Of a stretch of 64,000 bases of DNA, positions 44,393-53,585 are shown piece by piece (within the stretch, counting starts at the first letter, position 1; the number at the start of each line of letters is the position of its first letter). Made by a program: the position numbers and the translations under genes. The stretch spans positions 186,001 to 250,000 of the forward strand of contig NZ_JAFMOX010000064.1 of assembly GCF_019049655.1 (NCBI RefSeq), written 5' to 3'. The notes beneath the pieces are model-generated. The model worked only from the letters and a program-made list of their open reading frames with translations, was not told the origin of the DNA and did no database searches. The DNA comes from Rahnella rivi (lineage in GTDB: Bacteria > Pseudomonadota > Gammaproteobacteria > Enterobacterales > Enterobacteriaceae).

Positions 44393-45061
44393 TTAACGCA
44401 TGATGGTGAATGGCCCTCCATTTTCCAGGGCTTTCTGATAAGCCGGTCGCGCCGTGACATTGGATAACCAGGCATTAAGACGGGGATATTTTCCCAACCC
44501 TGCGCGCGCATTAATGGCTTCTACCGGGAAACTCATCTGGATGTCAGCCGCGCTGAACTGATAACCGGCGAAATAAGGGTGGACGGCCAGATGCTGCTCG
44601 AGGAAATCCATGTGGGTGGTCAGCTGTTTATCGATGTAATTTTTCTGCACGCCCTGCCCGATGGCACCGGCAATCGGGCGGATCAGCCACGGCATCGGTG
44701 GTTTGCCTAAGCGCCCGAAAATCAGTTTCATGACCAGCAGCGGCATCAGTGACCCTTCGGCGTAATGCATCCAGTAGCGGTACTGCTGACGCTCGGCCAG
44801 AGCCGATGGCTTTAGCACCCCTTCGGCGTCATAGGTTTCCTGTAAGTATTCAATGATGGCGCCAGACTCGGCCAGGATCAGCCCGTTATCTTCCAGCACA
44901 GGCGCTTTTCCCAAGGGATGCACTTTCTTCAAAGATGCGGGCGCCAGCATGGTCGATTTATCCCGCTGATAACGCTGAATTTCATAAGGGACGCTCACTT
45001 CTTCAAGCATCCACAAAATTCGCTGTGAACGTGAATTATCTAAATGATGTACTTTAATCAT
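44393..45061 (-). CDS. Glutathione S-transferase-like protein
   Basis: A 222-residue GST: an N-terminal thioredoxin-like domain (residues 1-80, 'DNSRSQRILWMLEEVSVPYE', cis-Pro in 'GKAPVLEDNG', 'ESGAIIEYL') and an all-helical C-terminal domain. The Ser in 'NSRSQ' could activate glutathione. Substrate unknown. It stands alone, with ~545 bp to ghxP and a divergent cyclic-di-GMP gene beyond 45.3 kb. Confidence 0.9.
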   Translation of the reverse strand: MIKVHHLDNSRSQRILWMLEEVSVPYEIQRYQRDKSTMLAPASLKKVHPLGKAPVLEDNGLILAESGAIIEYLQETYDAEGVLKPSALAERQQYRYWMHYAEGSLMPLLVMKLIFGRLGKPPMPWLIRPIAGAIGQGVQKNYIDKQLTTHMDFLEQHLAVHPYFAGYQFSAADIQMSFPVEAINARAGLGKYPRLNAWLSNVTARPAYQKALENGGPFTIMR

Positions 45062-45330
45062 GAATCTGTTCCATCCCGTGACGTTTAATTATTTGTTAAC
45101 TATAGACAAGACTTTGGTTCTCTGTTTATCACGCTTTAAAAAAACCTTGCATTCATCAGGTGTAATTTTGCATGCGTTTTTTTTATTTGATTAAAACCAC
45201 TTACAGATTAATCTTAATTACGCGAAAACAGATTTTCGTGACTTCATTCGCCTTTAATAACTCGTGATGCGATTAACGCCGAATATAAAAACAGCCCGTC
45301 TCATTGACCCCTGCTTGTGTGGAGCCTTAC

Positions 45331-47424
45331 ATGTTTTCCAGTAATTACAACAATGTGCTGGTGATGTTTTCATTCATTGTTGCAATGCTTGCCTCTTATA
45401 CCGCGCTGGATATGGCCGGACGGGTCGCGACCACTCAGGGAAAGGCCTCCCGTCTCTGGTTAACCGGTGGCGCAATCGCCATGGGGATCGGCGTCTGGTC
45501 GATGCATTTCATCGGAATGCTGGCATTCAACTCAGCGGTATCAATGGGTTATGACCCGCTGATCACCTTACTCTCCATGCTTATCGCCATTATTTCCTCC
45601 GCCTTTGCGCTGTGGCTGGTGTGCCTGCCGCAGTTACCGATGATGCGTTTATTGGCCGGTTCACTGTTGATGGGCGGCGGGATTGCCGCGATGCATTACA
45701 CCGGCATGGCCGCGATGCGCATGATGCCGCCTGTTATCTACAGCGTGCCGTGGGTGATGGTGTCCGTACTGGTGGCTGTGGTGGCGTCGGGTGCGGCGCT
45801 GTGGATGGCGTTTCATTTACGTCAGCAGTCGCCTAACGTGCGTCTGTTGCGCATCAGCGCCGCCGTGATCATGGGCACCGCCATTGTCGGCATGCATTAT
45901 ACCGGCATGGCCGCCGCCACGTTCCCGCCGATGAGCCACAGCATGGCCGCCAACAGCGGTGTGGATAACAACTGGCTGGCGCTGCTGGTCATTGTGGTGA
46001 CGCTGGCGATTCTGGCGATCACGCTGATTATCTCGGTGCTCGATGGCCGTATGCAGGCGCGCACGTCGGTGCTCGCGTCTTCCCTGGCGCAGGCCAATCG
46101 CGAGCTGACCCAGTTAGCCCTGCATGACAACCTGACCAAGTTGCCCAACCGTCTGCTGCTGGAAGATCGTCTCGGCCAGGCCGTGCAGAAAGCCACGCGG
46201 GGAGAATCCGAATTTGCGGTGTTGTTTATCGATCTCGACGGGTTCAAGGCGGTCAATGACGCTTTTGGCCATCACATTGGCGATCAACTGCTGGTGTCGG
46301 TGACCGAGCGGCTGCTGTCGCATTTACGCGCGTCGGATACGCTGGCACGGCTGGGCGGCGATGAGTTTGTCCTGCTGACAGAAATCACCGAGCCGACCGA
46401 TGCCTCACAGCTGGCGGATAAACTGGTGCACCTGATTGCCCGCCCGTTCCACGTTTCGCGTTACGAACTGCTGGTATCCGCCAGTATTGGTATTGCCGTG
46501 TATCCGGGCGACGGCGAGAACGAACGCGAACTGATGCTTAACGCCGATGCGGCGATGTATCACACCAAAAACTCAGGCCGCAACGGCCACAGTTTCTTCC
46601 AGCCTTCAATGAACGCCAATGCGCAAAATCAGTTGCAGATGCTTAACGACTTGCGTCTGGCGATCGAGCATCACGAATTACGTCTGCATTATCAGCCGAA
46701 ATTTATCGCGCCTTACGGGCCGGTCAGCGGCTTTGAAGCCCTGCTGCGCTGGGAGCGCGAAGGTAAAACCCTCAGCCCGGACGTGTTCCTGCCACTGGCG
46801 GAGAAAACCGGTCTGATCATCCCTATTGGCGAATGGGTGTTGAATGAAGCCTGCCGCCAGCTGCGTGAATGGCACCTCGCCGGGCACACCACCTGGACGG
46901 TGGCAGTAAACCTTTCCGCGCTGCAATTCGAGCAGGCGAATCTGGTGGAAATGGTCATCGATACCGTTGAACGCCACCACATTCCGCCGGAAATGCTGAC
47001 GCTGGAAGTGACCGAAACCACCGCGATGCGCAACCCGGACGTCAGCGTGGCGATACTCGAGCGCCTGACAAAATACGGTGTCAAAGCCTCGATTGATGAT
47101 TTCGGCACCGGTTACTCCAGCCTGCTCTATCTCAAGCGTTTACCCGCCAGCGAGCTGAAAATCGACGGCGCATTTATCAACGATCTGATCGCCGGAAGCG
47201 AAGATGCCAGCATCGTGTCTGCCATTATTGCCCTCGGCCAGACGCTGAATCTGAAAGTGGTGGCCGAAGGCGTGGAAACCACCCAGCAACAGGATTTCCT
47301 CACCCAGCTGGGGTGTGACACCTTGCAGGGCTATCTGCTCGGGCGGCCAATGACGCCGGAGCAAATCGCCCGGCACCCGGATTCGGCCTGGGAACCTCAG
47401 CTCACCATCACGCAACAGCCCTGA
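45331..47424 (+). CDS. MHYT-GGDEF-EAL cyclic-di-GMP protein
   Basis: A 697-residue protein. The N-terminal MHYT domain has about seven transmembrane helices with three motifs (MHFIG 58-62, MHYTG 121-125, MHYTG 188-192), thought to sense O2, CO or NO through bound copper. A GGDEF domain follows with an intact GGDEF at 342-346 and an inhibitory RxxD site at 333-336. The EAL domain has EALL at 469-472 and 'DDFGTGYSSLLYL', so both cyclase and phosphodiesterase activity are possible. The layout matches Pseudomonas MucR. I chose ATG 45331 with GGAG upstream. It converges with a chemoreceptor gene 12 bp away. Confidence 0.94.
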   Translation: MFSSNYNNVLVMFSFIVAMLASYTALDMAGRVATTQGKASRLWLTGGAIAMGIGVWSMHFIGMLAFNSAVSMGYDPLITLLSMLIAIISSAFALWLVCLPQLPMMRLLAGSLLMGGGIAAMHYTGMAAMRMMPPVIYSVPWVMVSVLVAVVASGAALWMAFHLRQQSPNVRLLRISAAVIMGTAIVGMHYTGMAAATFPPMSHSMAANSGVDNNWLALLVIVVTLAILAITLIISVLDGRMQARTSVLASSLAQANRELTQLALHDNLTKLPNRLLLEDRLGQAVQKATRGESEFAVLFIDLDGFKAVNDAFGHHIGDQLLVSVTERLLSHLRASDTLARLGGDEFVLLTEITEPTDASQLADKLVHLIARPFHVSRYELLVSASIGIAVYPGDGENERELMLNADAAMYHTKNSGRNGHSFFQPSMNANAQNQLQMLNDLRLAIEHHELRLHYQPKFIAPYGPVSGFEALLRWEREGKTLSPDVFLPLAEKTGLIIPIGEWVLNEACRQLREWHLAGHTTWTVAVNLSALQFEQANLVEMVIDTVERHHIPPEMLTLEVTETTAMRNPDVSVAILERLTKYGVKASIDDFGTGYSSLLYLKRLPASELKIDGAFINDLIAGSEDASIVSAIIALGQTLNLKVVAEGVETTQQQDFLTQLGCDTLQGYLLGRPMTPEQIARHPDSAWEPQLTITQQP

Positions 47425-47436
47425 CAGCGGCTGATA

Positions 47437-48999
47437 TCAGACGGCAGCCGTGCGGAAGAACCGCACGGCATTGCGCAACTCGACACTCTGCTCCGTCAGC
47501 GATTGCGCCGCCGCCGCGGCCTGCTCCACCAGCGCGGCGTTTTGCTGCGTCACCCGGTCCATCTGATCCACCGCAATGCCCACCTCATGAATGCCGGTAT
47601 GCTGCTCGGTGCTGGCAGTCGAAATTTCACTGACAATTCCCGCCACCTTATTCACTGAATTCACGATGTCGTTCATCGCCTGACTCGCGCGGTCAGCCTG
47701 CTGCGAACCTTCGGCAATTTTAGAAACGGTGCCGTGGATCAGATTTTTAATTTCTTTCGCCGCCTGCCCGCTTTTCTGCGCCAGAACGCGCACTTCGCTG
47801 GCCACCACCGCAAAGCCTTTGCCCTGCGTGCCGGCGCGTGCCGCTTCTACCGCCGCATTCAGCGCGAGAAGATTGGTCTGGAAGGCAATACCTTCGATCA
47901 CGCTGATAATATTGATGATTTCTTTTGAACTGCCTGAAACATCCCGCATATGCAGTTGCATCCCGCTGACGATCGACCCGCCCTGCGAAGCGGTTTCTGA
48001 CGTCGCGTGTGCCAGCTGGCTGGCCTCGCGGGCGTTCTCCGCATTCTGGCTGACGGTGGTGGTCAGGTTTTGCATGTTGGCGCTGGTCTGCACCAGCGAG
48101 GCCGCCTGCTCTTCGGTGCGCTGCGATAAATCAATGTTGCCCTGCGCAATCTCGCTGGCGGCATGATTGATGGACTCGCTGCCGTTCATGATCTGATGGA
48201 TTGTCTGGTTCAGTTGCTGATTCATGCGGCTCAGCGACGCCAGTAAACTGCCGCTGTCGCCGGGCCGCAGGACGATCTCCGTCGCCAGATTTCCCGCCGC
48301 AATCTCCTGCATGATCGCCGCCGCGTACGCCGGTTCGCCGCCCAGCTGCCGGTTGAGATTTCGCGCCAGCAAGAGCGCCATCGCCACAGACAGCAGCAGC
48401 GCAAACACCACCAGCACCAGGAACAGCACGCTGGCAGAGTGGTAATGGCTGCGCGCCTGTGCCGCCGCGTGCTCACTGTTGCTGACTTCGTCTTTAACCA
48501 GCGTGGCGAGATCGGCCATCAGCTGTGTGCGGTATTTTCGTGAGTTATCGCCGCTGATTTGCGTGGCCTGCGCCACATCATTGCGATCCATCGCTTCAAT
48601 GACCTGATCGTTCGCCAGCGAAAAGCGCTGAAAGTTATCGACGATTTGCTTAAACAGCGCCGACTGGCTGCCGCCGCTGTTGAGATTCTGATAGGCATGT
48701 TCCGCGGCTTTAAAGTTAGCCACCGCCTGCATGATTTCCACCCGGTGACCGTCGCGCGGCGCGCCCTGCGGTGAAGCGATGTATTGCACCTGTTGCAGAC
48801 GCAGCTCGGCCAGCGTGCCGCGCATCACCAGCGGGTACTGAACGCCCGGCAGCCGGTACGCGCGGTAATCTTCAATCTGCTGATTAATATTTTTTAGCTG
48901 CCAGGCAGAGGTCGCGGCCAAAACCAGCATCAGGGAAAGAACAAGGGCAAACGCCCCCATCAGGCGGGCGAGCACGGAAAGTTGGGTTAATTTATTCAT
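47437..48999 (-). CDS. Methyl-accepting chemotaxis protein
   Basis: A 520-residue chemoreceptor: TM1 (about 10-32), a four-helix-bundle periplasmic domain, TM2 (about 190-212), HAMP, and a signalling hairpin with 'GIAFQTNLLALNAAVEAARAG'. It ends 'RFFRTAAV' and lacks the C-terminal NWETF-type pentapeptide that recruits CheR and CheB in Tar and Tsr, so it resembles low-abundance receptors such as Trg or Tap in that respect. The ligand is unknown. Confidence 0.95.
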   Translation of the reverse strand: MNKLTQLSVLARLMGAFALVLSLMLVLAATSAWQLKNINQQIEDYRAYRLPGVQYPLVMRGTLAELRLQQVQYIASPQGAPRDGHRVEIMQAVANFKAAEHAYQNLNSGGSQSALFKQIVDNFQRFSLANDQVIEAMDRNDVAQATQISGDNSRKYRTQLMADLATLVKDEVSNSEHAAAQARSHYHSASVLFLVLVVFALLLSVAMALLLARNLNRQLGGEPAYAAAIMQEIAAGNLATEIVLRPGDSGSLLASLSRMNQQLNQTIHQIMNGSESINHAASEIAQGNIDLSQRTEEQAASLVQTSANMQNLTTTVSQNAENAREASQLAHATSETASQGGSIVSGMQLHMRDVSGSSKEIINIISVIEGIAFQTNLLALNAAVEAARAGTQGKGFAVVASEVRVLAQKSGQAAKEIKNLIHGTVSKIAEGSQQADRASQAMNDIVNSVNKVAGIVSEISTASTEQHTGIHEVGIAVDQMDRVTQQNAALVEQAAAAAQSLTEQSVELRNAVRFFRTAAV

Positions 49000-49234
49000 C
49001 AGGACACAGCAAAGTGAGTGACAGGAGTCAGAGATAACGGCATAAGCCTGAGGAACTTTATGGTGAAATGAAACAATATTTCATTTTGTTAAATGCTGTT
49101 CTTTATCCTGTAATCAGAGGGTTACCTGAAGAATTCAGGATGTTACTTCAGGCAGGAAAAAACAGGATGCCGCCCGCATTTCCCGCCAGGCTCCCGAAAT
49201 GGCCGGGAGCAGCGAGTTAGTGGGCAAGGAGGCG

Positions 49235-50032
49235 TTAACGTGGCGCAAAATCCGGCCACAGCGGCCCAACGGCGGCCATCAGTGACGGCGTGCCGGTGGC
49301 GACCGACATGTGCCGGTAGTTTTCATTTCCGGCCGTACCGGCGAAATGGACAACGGTATCCAGCCCGGCTTCCTGACACAGCACAACGCCTCCCGCGATA
49401 TCCCACAGCGTGGTGCGACGTTGCAGATGCCCGTCGATAATGCCTTTGGCGGCGAACACCATGCCGATGGTGGTACAGCGGTAACAATGTACCGACCACT
49501 CAGCGGCCCGCAGGCCGCGATAAAACGCCGAGGCTTCATCCAGCTTGTCATCGGAACTGTCGCCGAGCGACACAATCTGCACATCCCCAAAGCGATCGTC
49601 GCGGTGAAACCGCTTGCCGTTAAGGAACAGGCCTTTACCCGATTCTGCGGCAAACAGATCGTTGAGCACCGGCAGCGCAATCACGCCGAGGGTCGGTTTT
49701 TTGTTTTCCACCAGCCCGAGCGAGACGCCCCACAGCGGCGAACCGCGCAGGAAATTCGATGTGCCGTCGATAGGGTCAATCACCCAGCAGGCGGCGTCCG
49801 TCAGCACGCCCCCCATCTCTTCACCGATGATCGCATCCTGCGGAAAATGCTGTGCCAGCTGCGCACGGATAAACTGCTCCACTGCCACATCGGCTTCTGA
49901 AACGAAATCCTGCGGGCGCTTGCTGTTGACTTCAATGCTGTCGCGACGGTTGAAAAAACCCAGCGCCAGTTCGGCTGCCTGAGCGGCAATAGAGCTGGCA
50001 ATCGCCAGTTTGGCGGAAAGCGTGATCGTCAT
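49235..50032 (-). CDS. Inositol monophosphatase family protein
   Basis: A 265-residue IMPase-fold phosphatase with the metal-binding motifs 'IIGEEMGG', 'WVIDPIDGTSNFLRG' and 'WDIAGGVVLCQEAG'. Family members remove phosphate from inositol phosphates, PAP, fructose-1,6-bisphosphate or histidinol phosphate. Its start overlaps the GDPD stop by 4 bp (ATGA), and it is third in the ugpB-GDPD-IMPase operon. With those neighbours an inositol-1-phosphate substrate is plausible but unproved. No membrane segment or signal peptide. Confidence 0.92.
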   Translation of the reverse strand: MTITLSAKLAIASSIAAQAAELALGFFNRRDSIEVNSKRPQDFVSEADVAVEQFIRAQLAQHFPQDAIIGEEMGGVLTDAACWVIDPIDGTSNFLRGSPLWGVSLGLVENKKPTLGVIALPVLNDLFAAESGKGLFLNGKRFHRDDRFGDVQIVSLGDSSDDKLDEASAFYRGLRAAEWSVHCYRCTTIGMVFAAKGIIDGHLQRRTTLWDIAGGVVLCQEAGLDTVVHFAGTAGNENYRHMSVATGTPSLMAAVGPLWPDFAPR

Positions 50033-50862
50033 TGGTTACCTCTGTTTTTAAGCCAGCGTACCAGTTGCCCGACATGGTCGGTCTGAAACGCCCGGACGCC
50101 GGCATCCACCAGCACACCCCATACACCGTCGGGATCCACCGCAGCGCGGCTGTCACAGTAATCCAGCGAATGGGAGACATCCAGCGTATTGACCCACAGC
50201 CGGACGCCGAGGCGTTTAAGTTGCTCGCGGGCGGCGATCACGTCGGCCAGATCGGTAAAGTTCAGTTCAATCATCTGCGCACCGAACTGCGCGATTTTGC
50301 GCAAATCATCCGAAAACTTGCCCGGACGGGCGTGCAGGATTGGCATATAAGGGATCCGCGCATCGGTCACTTGCAGCGGAAAACGCTGGGTTTTCAGATC
50401 AATTTTGCTTTTAAGCAGCACGCCGTCGGCCATGTTCATGCTGAGGATCAGCGCTACGATGCGATCGAAATCCCGCGCATACTTGATGTCCACATTCACC
50501 ACGATGCGCCCGCGGGCTTCTTCGAGTAACTCTTCCAGCAAAGGAACGCGTTCGCTGGTGAGCACCATGCCTTCGCGTCCGTCTGCGGCCTTCAGCCTCG
50601 CGCGGCGAACGGCTGCCAGCGACATGGTCGCCACCTCGCCCTGATAATCACAGGTGCGGTCAAGATGGGCATCGTGGATCACCACCACCTGCGAATCGGC
50701 GGTGGTTTGCGCATCAATCTCGATAATATCTGCGCCCTGATGAATCGCCTCATGCAGCGCAGCAAGTGAATTTTCGGGGGTGGTTTGCCATACGCCACGG
50801 TGGGCAATAACCAGTACATCCGGGTTCTCCGGAGAAATCAAAGATCGGGTTAACGCTTTCAT
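50029..50862 (-). CDS. Glycerophosphodiester phosphodiesterase
   Basis: A 277-residue GDPD-family enzyme of TIM-barrel type with 'IAHRGVWQTTPENSLAALHEAI', 'IEIDAQTT' and the catalytic His in 'VVIHDAHLDR'. It splits glycerophosphodiesters into an alcohol and glycerol-3-phosphate. No signal peptide, so it is cytoplasmic like E. coli UgpQ. I prefer ATG 50862, where AGGAG is correctly spaced; in-frame ATGs at 50865 and 50877 are possible. It lies between ugpB and the IMPase gene in one operon. Confidence 0.92.
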   Translation of the reverse strand: MKALTRSLISPENPDVLVIAHRGVWQTTPENSLAALHEAIHQGADIIEIDAQTTADSQVVVIHDAHLDRTCDYQGEVATMSLAAVRRARLKAADGREGMVLTSERVPLLEELLEEARGRIVVNVDIKYARDFDRIVALILSMNMADGVLLKSKIDLKTQRFPLQVTDARIPYMPILHARPGKFSDDLRKIAQFGAQMIELNFTDLADVIAAREQLKRLGVRLWVNTLDVSHSLDYCDSRAAVDPDGVWGVLVDAGVRAFQTDHVGQLVRWLKNRGNQ

Positions 50863-50894
50863 CATCACTCCTGACATCGGGAAAAAATCACCGG

Positions 50895-52220
50895 CTATTG
50901 TTTGGCTGCAATCGACGTTTCGAACCGGCGCAGCAGCAGATTTCCGCGGGTCACCATGTTATCGAGCGAGGCCTGAGGGGTTTCCTGACCGTTCCAGACT
51001 TTCTCCAGTTCCTCGTCCATGATAGTGCGCACCTGAGACATATTGCCCAGCCGCAGCCCTTTGGTGAACGGCAGCGGCGGCTTGTTGATCATCTGTTTCA
51101 TCGCGATATCGGCCCCCGGATGGGTCTGATAAAAACCTTGTTCGCGGGTCAGCGTGTAGGCCGCGTTGGTGATCGGCAGATAACCGGTTTTCTGATGCCA
51201 TTCGGCGGCGATGTCCGGCTCAACCAGGAAGTGCAGGAACTCAGCCACGCCCTTGTAGGTTTCAGGCGTTTTGCCTTTGAATACCCACAGACTCGCGCCG
51301 CCGATGAAGGCATTTTGCGGTGCGCCCGGCGCGCCATCCTGATAAGGCATCATGCCGACGCCCACATCGAATTTTGCGTACTGACGGATCCTGTTCAGCG
51401 AGCCCGACGAGGTGGTCAGGATGCCGCAATCGCCGCTGTAGAATTTGGTGGTGGCATCGTCGTTACGGCCATAGAACGAGAAATCCCCTTTCTTGTGCAT
51501 CTCATTGAGCTGCGTAATGTGTGCCGTCTGCAACGGGCCGTTAAAGTTGAGCACGGCATCGGTACCGTCGAAGCCGTTGTTGCGCGTCGCCACCGGTAAA
51601 CCGTTCCATGCGCTGAAGCCTTCGATCTGGATCCAACCCTGCTGACCGGCATTGGTGTAACCACATGTCATGCCCGCCGCGCGCAGTGCCGCGGCGTCCG
51701 TCGCCAGCGCATTCCAGGTTTTTGGCGGCTCGTCGGGATTCAGCCCGGCTTTTTTAAACGCATCTTTGTTGTAATACAGCACCGGCGTCGAGCTGTTAAA
51801 CGGCTGCGAGATCAGATGCCCGGTTTTGCTGTCGCTGTAATAGGCCGCCACGGAAGGCACAAAGGCGCTTTCGTCGTTAGGGATGCCCGCATCCTTAAAC
51901 ACCTGCGCCACAGGCACCACGGCGTTGCTGGCCATCATGTTCGGCGTGCCCACTTCATACACCTGCAAAATATCCGGCGCGTTACCGTTGCGGTACGCCG
52001 AAACGCCTGCGGCCAGCCCCAGCTCATAATTGCCTTTGTAGACCGGCACCACGCGGTATTGCGGATGAGTTTGGTTAAAACGGTCAGCCAGCGCGCTGAC
52101 CTCTTTACCTAAATCACCGTCCATGGAATGCCAGAAAGTCAGCGTCGTTTGCGCCTGTGCGCCAAAGGCCATTACCGCCAGCGCACTCATCAGCGTGGCG
52201 CGCATTACAGGGTTTTTCAT
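50895..52220 (-). CDS. UgpB-like glycerol-3-phosphate binding protein
   Basis: A 441-residue periplasmic binding protein highly similar to E. coli UgpB across its length ('FWHSMDGDLGKEV', 'GNAPDILQVYEVG', 'QPFNSSTPVLYYNKDAF', 'LPFTKGLRLGNMSQVR'). The signal peptide is residues 1-23 with 'GAQAQ'. E. coli UgpB binds sn-glycerol-3-phosphate and glycerophosphocholine. Unusually, no UgpA, UgpE or UgpC gene follows: the next genes are a GDPD and an IMPase. It must rely on a transporter elsewhere, or be a duplicate. GGAG before ATG 52220 decides the start over an in-frame ATG at 52247. Confidence 0.93.
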   Translation of the reverse strand: MKNPVMRATLMSALAVMAFGAQAQTTLTFWHSMDGDLGKEVSALADRFNQTHPQYRVVPVYKGNYELGLAAGVSAYRNGNAPDILQVYEVGTPNMMASNAVVPVAQVFKDAGIPNDESAFVPSVAAYYSDSKTGHLISQPFNSSTPVLYYNKDAFKKAGLNPDEPPKTWNALATDAAALRAAGMTCGYTNAGQQGWIQIEGFSAWNGLPVATRNNGFDGTDAVLNFNGPLQTAHITQLNEMHKKGDFSFYGRNDDATTKFYSGDCGILTTSSGSLNRIRQYAKFDVGVGMMPYQDGAPGAPQNAFIGGASLWVFKGKTPETYKGVAEFLHFLVEPDIAAEWHQKTGYLPITNAAYTLTREQGFYQTHPGADIAMKQMINKPPLPFTKGLRLGNMSQVRTIMDEELEKVWNGQETPQASLDNMVTRGNLLLRRFETSIAAKQ

Positions 52221-52431
52221 GATCGCTCCGGTTGAAAAGCTTAACAATTATCCGGCGGTAACCTTGGCACGCGTGTATGACAATTCAGGGAGGAAATCAT
52301 GAACAAACGGTGACATGCCCCGCATAACCTCAGCCCAAAACCGTTGCCCGACGCGGGATTGTCGGCGGTCATATTCATCTCGCCCTTAACGCTATATAAT
52401 CCTATGCATAACGAAATCAGAGGATCCCGCC

Positions 52432-53505
52432 GTGCGTTCATGTTCATCCACCGTCCTTCTCGGACTTGTACTGAGCTTTTCCGTCCCTTCCGCTTTTGCT
52501 TCCCGCCTGATAACCGACCAGCTGGGCCGGCAGGTGACCCTGCCTGACAAGGTTGATCGCGTGGTGGTGCTGCAACATCAGACCCTGAATCTGCTGGTAC
52601 AGCTCGACGCCACCCGCAACATCGTCGGTGTGCTCAATAACTGGCAACAGCAGCTTGGCAGCGGTTATGTACGGCTCGCGCCTTCACTGGTGAACACGCC
52701 GGTGGTCGGCGATCTGACCAGCGTCAATCTGGAAAGCGTGGTCGCGCTGCATCCGCAGGTGGTGTTCGTTACTAACTATGCGCCGCAGGAAATGATCGAC
52801 CAGATAAGTCAGACCGGTATCGCCGTGGTGGCGGTCTCACTGCGTGACGATCCGAAAGGCGAAGAACACAAAATGAACCCGGCGCTGCCGGATGAAGACC
52901 GGGCGTATACCGAAGGGCTGAAAAAAGGCATTACGCTTATCGGCGACGTGATGAACCGCCAGAAACAGGCACAGGCATTGATCGACTATACTTTTTCTCA
53001 GCGTCAGCTCACCGGCGAACGGCTGAAAAACATTGCGCCGGCGCAGCGTATCCGCACGTATATGGCCAATCCTGACCTGACCACCTACGGATCCGGTAAA
53101 TATACCGGGCTGATGATGGCGCGTGCCGGTGCCATGAACGTGGCGGCCGCGACGGTGAAAGGTTACAAACAGGTGTCGCTGGAACAGGTCATCGCCTGGG
53201 ATCCGCAGGTGATCTTCGTGCAGGATCGTTACCCGGAAGTGGTCGGGCAGATCAACCACGATCCGAACTGGCAGAGCATCGATGCAGTGAAAAACCACCG
53301 CGTATACCTGATGCCGGAATACGCCAAAGCCTGGGGCTACCCGATGCCTGAAGCGATGGCGATCGGTGAATTGTGGATGGCGAAAAAGCTGTATCCGCAA
53401 AAATTTGCTGACATCGACATGCAGAAACAGGCAGATGCTTACTATCAGCGCTTCTACCGGACGGATTTCAAACCCGCCGCAGAAGCCCCGCACGCGGGGA
53501 AATAA
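52432..53505 (+). CDS. TroA/BtuF-fold periplasmic binding protein
   Basis: A 357-residue helical-backbone (class III) binding protein of the type used for iron-siderophores, haem, B12, or molybdate (MolA). The signal peptide is residues 1-24; there is no lipobox. The N-lobe starts 'RLITDQLGRQVTLPDKVDRVVVLQHQ', and the C-lobe has 'LEQVIAWDPQVIFVQD'. It starts at GTG 52432 with AGAGGA well placed; no ATG is available. No permease or ATPase follows, only a ModA-like gene 80 bp downstream. The ligand is unknown. Confidence 0.88.
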   Translation: MRSCSSTVLLGLVLSFSVPSAFASRLITDQLGRQVTLPDKVDRVVVLQHQTLNLLVQLDATRNIVGVLNNWQQQLGSGYVRLAPSLVNTPVVGDLTSVNLESVVALHPQVVFVTNYAPQEMIDQISQTGIAVVAVSLRDDPKGEEHKMNPALPDEDRAYTEGLKKGITLIGDVMNRQKQAQALIDYTFSQRQLTGERLKNIAPAQRIRTYMANPDLTTYGSGKYTGLMMARAGAMNVAAATVKGYKQVSLEQVIAWDPQVIFVQDRYPEVVGQINHDPNWQSIDAVKNHRVYLMPEYAKAWGYPMPEAMAIGELWMAKKLYPQKFADIDMQKQADAYYQRFYRTDFKPAAEAPHAGK

Positions 53506-53585
53506 TGCGCTTCTCCACGTCGTACATGCTGTTGAAATCACTGCGTTTCAACGACTATTTTGAAGCAATGTGACAAGGAGATCTG

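Noticed and set aside
52290..52330. Possible Pho box upstream of ugpB
   Set aside because: On the minus strand only about nine of 18 positions agree with the Pho box (one TGTCA repeat only), no better than expected by chance.
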